Assembly (NCBI GenBank): GCA_963682175.1 | Contig: OY821775.1 | Location: 38,252,053 to 38,316,052 of the forward strand | Length of the DNA: 64,000 nt | Reading direction: 5' to 3' | Source: Triglochin maritima | Taxonomy: Eukaryota > Streptophyta > Magnoliopsida > Alismatales > Juncaginaceae | Shown here: in pieces, positions 44,816 through 56,444 of the stretch | Layout of the letters: the number at the start of each line of letters is the position of its first letter | How positions within the stretch are numbered: the stretch's first letter is position 1 | The notes under the pieces: generated by a model | Seen by the model: the letters and a program-made list of their open reading frames with translations, nothing else | Databases searched by the model: none | What the model was told of the DNA's origin: nothing | Program-made: the position numbers and the translations under genes

Positions 44816-46035
44816 AGAATTTCGTCCTCAAAATTAGAACCAAACCCTTACCAAACAACTCTGAATATTTCGTCCTCTTCGATCTCCCAGGTGGCCTCAC
44901 GCTCACTATGATGCTGCCACCTGACTTTCACCATCGGAATTGTTCTCCTAAGCTGATGCTCCATCCGATCCACCATCTCCACTGGTCTCTCCTCAAGAGA
45001 TAAATCTTGACTGATCTCGGGAACACTGATCTCAATCATGTGCGACAGATCGGCAACGTACTTCTCAACATTGAAACATGAAAAACATTGTGAAGACCTG
45101 AAAACTGATGCGACAAAGTAGTACGGTAGGCAACCTCTCCAACTCGATCAAGAATCTCGAACAGTTCGACATACCTCAGACTGAGTTTCCCTTCTTCCCG
45201 AATCTCATCACTCCTTGAGCTGGTGAAATCTTCAGGAATACGTGATCGCCTACCTCAAACCTCAACTCTCGTCTACGCTTATCTGCGTAACTCTTCTGTC
45301 TGCTTTTAGTTGTCGCTAATCTTTGTCTGATCACGCCGACTTTTGCAGCACACATCTGAGAGATCTCTGGCCCAACCAGCTGTCTCTCGCCCACGTCACT
45401 CCAGCACACTGGTGATCTACAAGGCCAACCGTACAAAGCCTCGTACGGTGCTCTGCAGACCAGCCAAAAATCGGGATGTGAACTCGGATCTCTATCAGAA
45501 ATAATGCTCACAGACACTGCATGTAATCGAACTATCTCGTCAACGTACAGTCTCGCCATGCCCTCCAAAGGTAAAGTGGTCCTGATAGCCAGAAAGTGCG
45601 CCAACTTGGTCAGTCGATCAACTATAACCCAAATCGCGTAGTGAGATCTCCTCGTCTTCGGCAACCCGGTGACAAATCCATCGTCACGTGCTCCCACTTC
45701 CATTTTGGTAGATCTATACTCTGCAACTAGCCCGCTGGTCGGTGGTGTTCAATCTTTACCTGCTGACAAACCAAGCACCTGGACACGAAGTCGGCTATGT
45801 CTCGCTTCATCCCTTTCCACCAGAAATTCTGATGCAGGTCTTTATACATCTTGGTACTCGCCGGGTGAATGGAATATCTGGTTCTGTGTCCCTCCTCCAT
45901 GATATCATCTCTCAGATCATCTGCTCTCGGCACCCAGATCCGACCCCTGAACCTCAGACCCCTATCTACTCCCACACTGAAGTCTGACACGTCTATAGCA
46001 GCTAACTACATCAGACTGGCAATCTCATCATCTGC
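44816..46035 (-). pseudogene. Tekay-type integrase and chromodomain remnants
   Basis: Near 45990-45727: an H2C2 integrase zinc domain (FWWKGMKRDIADFVSRCLVC). Near 45703-45480: the core with IVDRLTKLAHFL and ISDRDP, carrying the first two catalytic Asp. The frame then jumps from DFW to APYEALYG, so the segment with the catalytic Glu is lost. Near 45260-45200 is FEVGDHVFLKISPAQGVMRF. Near 45039-44848 is a chromodomain-like tail (VKVRWQHHSEREATWE). Confidence 0.88.
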
Positions 46036-46637
46036 TCTCTGTCGGGTGAGTATACCAAAATATCATCCACGAAAACAATGACAAAGTTGTCGAGATACGA
46101 CTGAAAAGTCTGATTCATCATATCCATGAATGGTACAGGTGCATTCGTCAGTCCAAACGACATCACAAAGAATTCGTAGTGCCCTTACCTTGTCCTGAAT
46201 GTTGTCTTCTGGATATCTGCCTCTCTGATCCTCAACTGATGATAACCGGATCGCAGATCAATCTTCGAGAACACCATTACTGACTGCAACTGATTGAAAA
46301 GGTGGAATCTGCTAATATAAGTTGCCAATGTCATCTCTCGTTGCTCAAGTGCAAGGAACTCCTCCCTTTTCCTGTCACGGACATGCTGTGGGAAATACTG
46401 TTGGTTGAACTCCGCAAGGAAATCCTCCCAGCCCACCTCCCCACTAACCTTAAACACCACTACAGAAGTAGACCTCCACCAGCTGGCTGCCTCGCCATCC
46501 AAAACATAGGTGGCTAGATCCACCTGTCTCTCTGCACGACAACCAATCGCTCTGAAGATCTTCCAGATCTTGAAGACCCAGCCTTCAACTGCCTCTAGAT
46601 CTCCACTACCACCAAAGGAAGGAGGGTCTTGATGCAC
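46036..46637 (-). pseudogene. Gag fused to reverse transcriptase by internal deletion
   Basis: From 46637 leftwards: Gag capsid sequence (YVLDGEAASWW, FNQQYFP) up to about 46290. Without a stop the frame becomes RT (VFSKIDLRSGYHQLRI). RT continues with FVDDILVYS near 46080, the active-site block. Everything between, including the Gag knuckle and protease, is deleted. Confidence 0.88.
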
Positions 46638-46953
46638 GAATCAGTTCAACACTGCACCTGCTCCTTCCTGCTCAGACTGGGCAGACTGACGATCAAGAAA
46701 CTCGCCCAACCTACCCAGTCCCCTGAAGGGTCCTCCTTTCTGCTTCCATGTCCCCTTCACCAGTCTCCTCACTGGTGCCCCTATAATGTGAAGGTGGCCT
46801 CACACGTCTCAGAGGCATCTACACAAGAGGACAAGAAACGAAAATGAATCAGATGACTATGCATACATGCTCCACAACAAAACTGACGATGCAAGACTTC
46901 TAAGGTGGTTTCTTTGGACGAGTACACCGGAACCAAAAGCTCTAATACCAAAT
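46638..46953 (-). mobile_element. Leader and primer-binding site of Tekay-type element
   Basis: On the minus strand, TTTGGTATTAGAGCTTTTGG adjoins the 5' LTR end and resembles the initiator tRNA-Met site (TGGTATCAGAGC) with one C-to-T change. Confidence 0.75.
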
Positions 46954-47782
46954 TGTAACACCCCGAAACAGCCGAAAATTTAAACTTTTAAAAGATATAA
47001 GAATCAAACACCGGGGACGTTACCAAAACCACATATATAATATAAAGTGGTACACTGTATAACAAAGGAGTCAAAAGATGATTACAACAACAAAAGATAT
47101 ACAATATACACAAGTGTAATCATCAACCCCAAAACTACAGAAGACAGTAGGATCTGGTCCAAGAGCTCCCGCCCTCAGTCACCACCTCCTTTAGACGCTT
47201 ACGACCTGAAATGAAACCATAAACTATGCCTGAGTTTCCCATAAAGAAACCCCGTATGCCAAACTCCTAAACATATGAAATGAACAAATATGAGACATGA
47301 TATGAAAATGAAATATATATCACAACCACCGTCTGACTGGGTTCTCGAGACCTCTCTCCCAACCACAATCGACGCCACAACACGGGTCTCAAGGGTCCTC
47401 ACACCCCAACCCCACAACAACTCGTGCACACAAGGCACCGTCGGAAAACAATCGGCTACGGGTCTCAAGGGTCCTCTCACACCAACCCCGCAATCACACG
47501 TGTACACAAGACACCGTCGGAAAACCATCAGCCACGGGTCTCAAGGGTCCTCTCACCCCCAACCCCACAATCACACGTGCACACAAGACACTGCCGGAAA
47601 ACCATCGGCCAAACCAAACAATATGTGCACACAAGGCACCCGCTCCTCATAGCCACAACCATCATATCTCTCAGGCCGGAATGTCTGTACCGTCGCCCCA
47701 AAATGGTTGAGTACTCGTTGCCCTCGAGGCAGATCCAAACCACAAACATGACAAGCAATATATGCAAAATTGGGCAGAAAAG

Positions 47783-48290
47783 GTCGACCTAAATCCGTAG
47801 ACGGTCGACCGAAACCCCACAATTATTTCGAATATAACTGGAATAACCACCAACCGGTCGAACGGCAAAGGGGACTCGTTCGACCAAAAACCACCAGTGA
47901 AAAACCTCTTCTTGCACAACAAGCACAATCGGTTGGACATAAATAAGACCAACGGTCGACCGAAGACTACCAGTAAAATACACTATCAATCCAAACTACA
48001 CCGGTCGACCAAAATAACAACAGTCGAACAACCTTTAAGTTAACGTAAGTCGTCGGTCGGACGATTCAAACAGGCGGTCGACCGTTTGGATAGTCAACGC
48101 CCCTAATCAACTTACGACAGTGCTTCCGGTCGAACAACAAAGGGGACATGTTCGACCGAAATCACCTACAGTCTCCATCTTGTCGCTCAACATGCTTAAC
48201 CAGTCGACCACCCAAGGGTATCGTTTGACCGACGCGAGAGATATCGCCCAAAATACACTACAACCGGTCGACCGAACCAAGCATTGTTTA
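47783..48290. repeat. CGGTCGACCG palindrome array in Tekay 5' LTR
   Basis: Site by site this corresponds to 43846-44345. Some sites are exact here but changed there, and the reverse, for example AACGATCGACCG against AACGGTCGACCG. Confidence 0.85.
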
Positions 48291-48348
48291 ACCGTTACAG
48301 TGCAGAAATCTGCTGCACGACCTCCGACGAGCCTTTCGGCCTACTGTC

Positions 48349-49890
48349 TGTAGGATCGTGTGGGTCTATGGGTCCACAAACTAATCACGATTAAGCCCTA
48401 GTTAACTACTTGGTTGATTGATCAAAGAATTGCAGCGGAAATTAAAAACAAATCAAACACAAGTAGGAAAGCAATGCAAACCACACAAGAAGACACCAGA
48501 TTTACAGAGGTTCAGTCGCGCCTACGTCCTCTCTTGCAAGCCCCTCTCGAATCCCCGTTCGAGCTCCTCTTGCGTCTTCACTATGCCTCCCCGTTCCGGG
48601 CCGGGAGCAACGCCTTTTACAAGTCTTCAAGCTCGCGAACAACCCTCGCCGAGCTTGGCACTACCTCTCACAAACCGAGAGAATCACTTCGGGCTTTCAC
48701 CGAAATCCTTGCTTCTTTGTCTTGGGCTTTCACCAAGACCCTTGCTCACTTTACAACAATGGTGACTGAGTGGAACTCACTCTCTAATTGAGCACAACAA
48801 TTGCTAGTATGATGATTGATGAAGGATATGGAAATTAGGCTTTGGATGGCTAATTTGGAGCTTTGAGGTTGTGGAAAATCTCACTATAAGTTTGACACTT
48901 TGGAGTTGTGAAATCTTGTGGAAAACTAAGTGTGAACCTCTATTTATAAGCTCCTAAAGATTTCTAGCCGTTTGGACAAGATTTGATTGGGTTTTGTGCA
49001 AGATACACAAAGCAGAAAATCAGGCTGCAAATCTGTCTAGAAACGGTCGACCGAAAGGTGTATCGGTCGACCGAACCCTTGAGTAAGTTAATGGATCGGT
49101 TGACCGAACATAGGTACTGGTCACTTAAGTTCTTTAAGTCAGCGGTCGACCGAACAGGTACCGGTCGACCGAACTACAGGGTTCGGTAGAGAGAAATCTT
49201 TATCGGTTGGACAAACTTGTGTCGACCGATAGCAGGGGGTTTTTCACGAATTAAACGGTCGACCGAATAAGGTAGTTTGTTCGACCGGTTCAAAAGTATT
49301 GGGGGTGTATTTAGAGAAAAATGTGTATACGACCGTTGAGTAATACGACAAATAAAACGGTCGTATTTTTACCAGAAATAGCAAACGAAACGGTCGACCG
49401 AAGGTCTACCGGTCGACCGAACATGTCTGGGTAAACGGTTAACCGAAGTGTGATCGGTTGAACGGATTGGTCTGGTATAACAAATATTGTGTATAACCGG
49501 TCGACCGAAAGGTGAACGGTCGACCGAACTCAGGCAGACTTGCGACCAATGTTTTAGGTGTTGGGTGATCTAATGGAGTCCAAAAGTTATGAAATTTTGT
49601 GTGTGACTCCTACAAGGAACCTAGTGTGTGAATGCATGCATATTAGCTTAAGTTATGCTCAATTCACATAAGTTCCTAATACTCAAAGAAAGGTAAAATT
49701 ACATGTCTTCAATCCTAGCTTGATTACATGTCTTGACTTGATTTTTCTTCTTTCTTGAGTCTTGATCACCTGTAGAGGTTAGCACAAAGCAATATATATG
49801 CAATGCAATATGTGTGCTACTCTACATGATCATAATTAAGATTAGGTTAATTAAATCATCAAAACATAGATTAAGGCCTAAAAGCCAACA
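48349..49890 (-). mobile_element. Family-X solo LTR, copy 3, 1542 bp
   Basis: Minus-strand copy, TGTTGGCTTTTAGGCC to CACGATCCTACA. It is the best-preserved array carrier of the three. It is younger than the Tekay element that hosts it. Confidence 0.92.
49043..49535. repeat. CGGTCGACCG palindrome array (family-X copy 3)
   Basis: At least nine exact CGGTCGACCG sites. Several come in close pairs about 15 bp apart, as near 49045/49063, 49144/49162, 49392/49410 and 49499/49516. Variants include GGTTGACC, GGTTAACC and GGTTGAAC. Confidence 0.92.
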
Positions 49891-50305
49891 CTGTCAACTA
49901 GTCAAACACTCACACTAGCTTAGGTGAGCATAAAAGTAAAGCTTGACATACCTTTAAGGCTTGAAGAAACCTTTGAAAAACCACGGCAAGTGTTTCCTCG
50001 CAAAACCTCTTCTTCTCCGGCGAACTCCTCAAACTCGATCACTTCGACTCCGGCAACCGTTTGAGCACCTTCCAGTCTCACCAAAACCACACCAATCCGG
50101 AGCTTCCGACTCGCCTAAGAAAGAGAGATGTGAGCGGAAGAGAGAGAGAGAAGAGAGACGCACGGGTGAGAGAGAGAATGATTGAGAAAACAACCATTTT
50201 ATACTCTTCTCCTCAAATCATCTCAGCCGTCCATCTAATCCTCCTCTAATCCACCACCTAAACAACAATTAAACCCATAAGCAAGAGTTAGGATATAACA
50301 TCAAC

Positions 50306-50950
50306 TGATTCAGTAATCAAGTGAGCTGAACTTGTGTGTTTAATATTCGAGCCAAGGAGTCTTGCTGAAGCTTTACTCATTTTCAACCTTTGAGGTCGCT
50401 GAAATCGACTGGTTTATACTACAATCGGCTTGGATCATTTACTTCATTAGAAATTTCAGCTAAGCAACTAATACCAGAAAATAAGTACTCATTCCAAAAT
50501 GAAAATAATTCCAATCAAACACACAACCAACGAACATGCCTAAAGTATGCAACATAACAAACCAAACATATAATACACGTTTGCTATGATGGGATTGTTT
50601 TATTTGATATTTTGTATTAGAAAAGAAACATGTGTTGCATTATGCTATTGTGTTATTAAAATTATAATGTTATATATACGCATGGAAAGACAACAAGGTT
50701 AAAAACCATTAACCGAATTCTTGGCTTTGCATTTTGTTTGCTTCGAGGTTTTCCAAACCGTAAGGCTGTATTTAGGTTCATTATCTCGCTCGAAGCCTTT
50801 CTAGTTCATCATGATTGATAATTTGAAATGCAATATAGTATTATGTTTCTATTGTTAGGAAAATAGTTTCACATTGAATACAAAACTTGTGCAACATTTT
50901 ATTATAGAGTTAGATCTACTATCATCTACGTAAGTGCTTAAGTTTTGTTA
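50306..50950. other. Unassigned DNA
   Basis: AT-rich, no gene or repeat recognised. Confidence 0.4.
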
Positions 50951-51525
50951 TCAAAACCTACTACTAGAAAAAATATGTTACAACGACGAGGTATCCGTCG
51001 TTAAAAGATCTGGCTACACCGACGAATAGGACCATCTGTCTGTGAATGATCTGGCTACATCGATGAATAGAAACATCTGTCAACAAACGTTTATACCGAC
51101 GAATATTGTACAATATACCGACAGTCAAAATATTCAATTTATCGAAGATTCGTCGTGGGATTATAGATGATCCCCAACGGACGAATGTAGTCATTGAACG
51201 ATTTGGAACCCACCATTGGGCAGAGATGAAATTTTTGGTGCAAACACAACAATGAAGAATCATTTTAGAATAAATTGACGAAGATATTTGGTCAACCTAA
51301 AAGGAAACATTTTTTAGATTTCACCAAATGATAGTGTCAGTCGGTGAAGATGCGACACATAATTTCGTTATAACGTAGATCACCAACTGAAGGTTTGCAC
51401 TTGGTCAAGGAATATTTCTGTTAGTGTATGTCACCAATGGATTTCGACTTTTATTCACAAATGGACAAGTGCCATTAGCGTATCCTTTATAACCTAGCTT
51501 GTTCCAGTCTTGTCGCACAAAATCC
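50951..51525 (+). mobile_element. CACTA-like terminus and end of a copia LTR
   Basis: CTACTACTAGAAAAAATATG near 50960 resembles a decayed CACTA end. ACCGACGAAT/ATTCGTCG-type repeats follow to about 51190, as in CACTA subterminal regions. The last stretch ends AAATCCTACA directly before a tRNA-Met site, so a copia LTR end must begin somewhere in 51270-51525. I could not place the border. Confidence 0.5.
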
Positions 51526-51530
51526 TACAA

Positions 51531-51541
51531 TGGTATCAGAG
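51531..51541 (+). promoter_or_regulatory. Initiator tRNA-Met primer-binding site of copia element
   Basis: TGGTATCAGAG just after the LTR end AAATCCTACA is the standard plant copia primer site. Confidence 0.85.
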
Positions 51542-53040
51542 TTTTTTGTTCATATTTTCAATTATTATGCTATTTAATATATTTAGTTTACCATCTCTCT
51601 TTTTATTTTTGATGGATGCATTGATTGTAATCATGGAGTTTTATGTTTCTTAATTTTCTACATTAGTTTGTAATGTTAGAAAATATTTTAACCATTAAGA
51701 TCAATGGATTAATTCTGATCTTTAAGGTGAAACAAAGAAAATCGGAAAATAAGACTGTTTTGTCGATTTTAATTTTTCTTTTGAGAGTTTTAAATGTTTT
51801 AAAACATGTCATGATTATTAAAATCAAGTTTTAGACTTATGTCTAATTTTGTGAAATTTTCGTTTATTTTAAATAATTATATTACTTGGAATCAACAAAA
51901 CAAAAGGGAGTAAATAAGTTTATTTTTCTTGAAGTGTTCTTAGGAATTTAGATAAACTTCGGTTCAAATATTATTTTTTAATATCTTGAACTATGAATGT
52001 TTGAATTATTTTAAAGGATTTCAAATGATTTTGAATTATTTAATTGAGAGATGAAGGATCAACTAAATAATGTAGAATAACATATGTACATATTGTTGCA
52101 CTTGTTTGATTTTGCATGAATAAGTGAGTTTATATGTTTCAATCGAAGTGATATGTGAATGAATGATATGTTTATATCATTGTTGTTATTATTATAAATA
52201 ACAGGGGCTTATGTATATGTAAAACCCATTTATTTTATTTGCAAGCATATGAGAGAACTTTTATATATAGGACTTGCACTAGATAATTTAATTTCAAATT
52301 GTGAGATGCATGTTTATATTTTGCAATTTTTACATCCATGGTGAAAGAAGAAGGCACGAAGAAGGTGCAAAGGTCAAGAGATGCGTGAACATATAAACTC
52401 ACACTAATGCGTGAATGAACATGACCACCTAAATTCTAAAATCACATATAAAAATGTTTAATTGTCCAAACTATAAATTAAGAAGTTCTTTCTTTCTTAT
52501 TTCATCCACTAGAAGTCATTGATCGAGGAACATTTTGCTTGCCCTTTGCGAGAGATAATTTCATTCATCTTTGGAAATAGTGAGAGATATAGGGATATTC
52601 ATTGTTGTGCCATCAATAAGTACATGAAGTGAGTCTCACCCTTAGTGGACATTGAGTGTAATTGTTCATTAATACAATGGACAATCGTATCTCATATCAA
52701 ATGAAATAAATTTTCTTGACAAAACTAAGAGCTCTCGCTCAGTTTTGGGAAAAGAAAAAATTTTCTTAGGAGATTTGACAAATTCTCTATTAATTGAAAT
52801 GACAGGAATCATAAGAGTTTGAAAAGGCAAAAGTTTGCAAAATATCAGAATGGTTATGATTAGAAAATGTTTCTTACCTTGAGTTTGTGACATATTCGAT
52901 AGCCTTAGCTAGTTTATGTTATAAATGATAGGATCTTGTATTACTGTAATTATGGACATATTTAATATTTATTTATTTGCAGAACAAATTTTTACAAACA
53001 TAAAATTGACATGAAAATCTTTATAAATTATTTTGTAGAA
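51542..53040 (+). mobile_element. Copia leader, 1.5 kb
   Basis: Non-coding. Its first 220 bp are shared with 3507-3757. It is long for a copia leader. Nothing else recognised. Confidence 0.65.
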
Positions 53041-53910
53041 ATGTCGAACATTCAACCTATTGTGCGATCTATAATTGAGAAATATCCATTGGTAAATGAT
53101 GTCTCCAACTTCAATAGATGGCAACTCAAGCTTAACATCGTGTTAAAGTTTGAAAATTTATCTCATATTTTGGATGGTGAAATCCCAAAATTAAATGAGA
53201 ATGCAACCGGTGCTGAGAAAGTGATTGCAGCAAAGTGTGAAGACCAAGAGAACCAGGTTCATGGATGTTAGCCTCCATGGATGACTCGCTTCAAGCAAAA
53301 TACTTGGACCCAAAACCCAAGTAGACAGTGGAAGCTCTCACGGAGATGTTTATGGATAGTGCTCGAAAGGAGCGATATAAGACCACCATTGCACTCACAA
53401 TGTGCCACATGACGGAGGGAACATCATGCATTTTCTCACGATACAAGAATATCTTGAGAAGTTAGTAAAACTCTTTTCCCCGATGCCCAATGACATTGTG
53501 GAAGATTTGATTCTTGACTCTCTAGCCCCATCCTACAATGATTTCATCATGCATTACCATGTGTGTGAGAAAGAGATGAATCTTGAGGAGCTTCATAATG
53601 CTCTCAAAACGGCTGAAGTTGATTTAGGGAAAGGTAGAGACAAGAATGTCCTGGCCATTCATAGTGGAAGTAGAAAGATCGCCAAGAACAAAGTAAAAGG
53701 CAAATTCACCAAAAAGACGTCAATCAAGGGCAAGGGAGTAGGAGGTGCTCATGTGAGTGCCTCAACAGGGAATTCTTCGAAATCTCCAACTCCCAACACA
53801 GAGTGCTTTCACTGTGGTGAAAAAGGACACATCTGACCTAATTGCCCCAAGTACAAGGAAGACCTTGACAATGGAATGATTGAGTGTAAACACCCCCAAA
53901 AGTCCTAAGG
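53041..53910 (+). pseudogene. Copia gag with one frameshift and stops
   Basis: ATG at 53041 begins MSNIQPIVRSIIEKYP. The frame is lost near 53268 and resumes near 53400. The knuckle reads CFHCGEKGHI followed by TGA where the sister gag has CGA, so it lies just before the PNC end. It is homologous to the gag at 26117 and supplies the N-terminus missing there. Confidence 0.88.
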
Positions 53911-55470
53911 TATATTTGTTATTGAAATAAATTTAGCAACCTTTGTCTATGATTGGGTACTCGATACCGATTCTTGTGCTCACATAGTTTCTAATGTGCA
54001 GCAACTAAAGGATAGGGAGGACATTGCAAGAGGAGAGATGATTCTGAAAGTTGGAAATTGTGCAAACGTCGTTGCGATTGTAAAAGGTTCCGTGGATCTT
54101 CATTTATCTAGTAATTTAATTTTAAGTTTGAAAAACGTCTATTATGTACATTCGATTAGCAAGAATATTATATATGTGTCGTGTTTAGATATGGATGACT
54201 TTATAATAAATATTTCAAATTCTTGCATGTCTTTATTGAAGAATAAAATTTTCTATGCAAATGCTTTAATAAGAAATGGACTATTTGTTTGAATTGAATA
54301 ATAGATAAGTTTTAAACATCAATAACAAAAGACTTAAGACAACTTACATGAATGATACAATCTTATGACATTATCGCCTTGGTTACATCAATGAAAAACG
54401 CATCAAGAAATTGCAGGAAGCTAACCTTCTTGGTCCTATTGATTTTTAATCATTAGAGACTTACGAACCGTGCCTTATGGGCAAAATGACCAAGATGCAT
54501 TTCAAGAAGAAAGGTCCAAGAGCAAGTGACTTGCTGTATTTGATACATTCCGATGTATGTGGTCCAATGAGTGTATAGTTATAGGTACTTCATTACGTTC
54601 ACGGATGACTATAGCCGTTACAGTTATATTTATCAAAGTGGGTCCTTTGACAAATTCAAAGAATTCAAGAATGAAGTAGAGAACCAACTCAATATGAGGA
54701 TCAAATCTCTACGAACTGATCGTAGAGGTGAGTACTTAAGTGCCGAATTCGACTCATTCCTAAAGAGTGTGATATTATACCACAACTCACTCCACCAGGA
54801 ACACCTCAGTGGAATGGTGTGTCCGAAAGGAGAAATAAGACATTGCTCGACATGGTTCGATCGAGGACGAGTTAAGTGGAATTACCGCTTTATTTTTGGA
54901 GTTATGCACTACAAGTTGCGGCTTACACACTGAATAATGTTCCATCCAAATCCGTATAGAAAACACCATATGAGCTTTGGAGTGGTAAAATACCCAAACT
55001 CAAACTTCTCAAGATTTGAGGTTGTGAGGCTTGCGTCAAAAATTTGTTGTCGACCAAACTTCAATCAAAAGTCGATAAATATTTCTTTATAGGTTATCCT
55101 CGCGAGACAAGATGATACTACTTTTGGTATAAAACCTCTAATCGAGTGATTGTCGAGAAAGATGTCATATTCTTAGAGAATGAATTTCTCGAAAGAGTAA
55201 GAAGTAGTGGGAGTAGAGTTGTGCTTAAGGAAACTCAAGATACTTCACAAGATCATGATGTGAATGATAACATTCAAGATCATTAAGGCCCAACTGAGGT
55301 TCCTTTGGTTAGTGGAAGTATGAGAGAGCAACCCTCGCAATAAATTGTAAGTGAAACTCAATCATCCCCACCTAGTGTTCGTTCAAGAATTGAACATGAA
55401 TAAATTCTGCAAGAAATTGTAAAAGAAGTTCAAGAAGTACACGAGAAACCAATAGAACTTAGAAGGTCGA
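53911..55470 (+). pseudogene. Copia pol remnant: protease and integrase, truncated
   Basis: Protease with VLDTDSCAHIVSN near 53955 (D-T/S-type active site), then LKNVYYVHSISKNI. Integrase core near 54570-54760 (FITFTDDYSRYSY, LRTDRRGEYLS). Pre-RT sequence ends at LRRSMRKW near 55475, where the element is cut. There is no RT and no 3' LTR. Confidence 0.85.
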
Positions 55471-55528
55471 TGAGAAAATGGTTCTATTGCAGCTTTCGAC
55501 CTTCTAAGAAGTACACAAGAAACCAATA
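55432..55528. repeat. Nested direct and inverted repeats at the copia break
   Basis: Direct repeat AAGAAGTACAC(G/A)AGAAACCAATA at 55432-55454 and 55506-55528. Between them is a perfect 13-bp inverted repeat, CTTAGAAGGTCGA at 55458-55470 and its complement at 55496-55508. The arrangement fits template switching during repair at the point where the element ends. Confidence 0.7.
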
Positions 55529-55540
55529 AAAACTAGGTCC

Positions 55541-55690
55541 ATCGCCGCACCCTCCACCCCTTACCACCACTACCACCGCCACAAACCACCAGCACTAGCA
55601 GCCTCCACCACTAACCACCATTGCCATCTCCCAAAACCACCACCACTGCAACAACCTCAAATCCAACTCCAACTCCAAACCCAACCCTAA
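55541..55690 (+). repeat. CCA/CAC-rich low-complexity stretch
   Basis: Irregular CACCAC repeats would code for Pro/His/Thr runs in any frame. No domain is evident. Confidence 0.5.
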
Positions 55691-56328
55691 ACTAAGTTAC
55701 GTATATGTTTATGGTTTTCTTGTAATGTAGATGTTTCTTAGGTTATGTTTGTGTTTCTTGTAAAAAAATGGAATTCATGTCCTGGTTTTGAAAATTTTGT
55801 TACATCAATGTTATTGTTTTGATTTCTTTGCTATATTTGAGATCCATGTGCTATTTTTGTCTCCATGAAGTAGTTTTAAACCACACAAATGGTTATGTGC
55901 TCATGGTGTTATATAGGGATGTTTTATGGTTGGTCTGGTATGAGTTTTTTCTAAGAATGAAGTTTTATAATTTGGTTTATGGTAATCGTGTGATTAGTGA
56001 TGTTAATGAGTTATACTTAGTTGGAGTAGATGCATGGATGTAGTTTGATGGTTTAGTAGCTAGTTAACTGGTATGGGTTATGGATATGATTGATGTTGCT
56101 TTAGAATACATCTACTGGTAGTTACGGTCTCGTTGTTGTATGGATTGAATATTGCGTTTCATTACAAGAACATATTAAATACATGAACATATAGAGGAGA
56201 CTCTGCCGTAACTTTTTTAAAATGCTTGTAGCTTCATAAGTATTTTCACACTATATGCCTTTACCATACTAATCTAACGCGCATGATTTTGAATCTATAG
56301 CTTTAATTGGACTAAAGTGGATGTGTGT
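55691..56328. other. Unassigned DNA, possibly CACTA intron
   Basis: AT-rich, no gene. The part at 56240-56285 resembles 59533-59575 on the other side of the CACTA insertion. Confidence 0.4.
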
Positions 56329-56410
56329 CACTAGTGCAGAATAGGCTTTACTCGTCGCCCAATAGACGTCGGCTGTTATAACAGCCGTCAGCTAGAAGGG
56401 AGAGCATAGA

Positions 56411-56444
56411 ATAGACGTCGGTCGTTACTACGACCGACGTCTAT
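56411..56444. repeat. Perfect 15-bp hairpin in CACTA subterminal region
   Basis: ATAGACGTCGGTCGT and its exact complement flank a 4-base loop (TACT). It is the strongest of about six such hairpins in 56411-56670. Confidence 0.85.

Larger units (their letters stand above)
48344..49895 (-). repeat. 5-bp target-site duplication CTGTC around family-X copy 3
   Basis: CTGTC at 48344-48348 and 49891-49895; joining across one copy restores the Tekay LTR sequence. Confidence 0.92.
43021..50300 (-). mobile_element. Internally deleted Tekay/Del-type Ty3/gypsy chromovirus
   Basis: On the minus strand: 5' LTR (46954-50300), initiator-tRNA-Met-type primer site, fused gag-RT fragment, integrase pieces, chromodomain-like end, polypurine tract (near 44801-44815), 3' LTR (43021-44800). 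Integrase after RT and a chromodomain-like C-terminus identify a chromovirus. Only about 2.15 kb of internal sequence is left. The 5' LTR also hosts a family-X solo LTR. Confidence 0.9.
46954..50300 (-). mobile_element. 5' LTR of Tekay-type element with nested solo LTR
   Basis: It matches 43021-44800 on both sides of the inserted family-X LTR. Palindrome array at 47783-48290 and tandem repeats at 47381-47608 correspond to those of the 3' LTR. Without the insert it is about 1.8 kb. Confidence 0.9.
43016..50305 (-). repeat. 5-bp target-site duplication TCAAC around the Tekay-type element
   Basis: TCAAC at 43016-43020 and 50301-50305 flank the two LTRs exactly. Confidence 0.92.
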
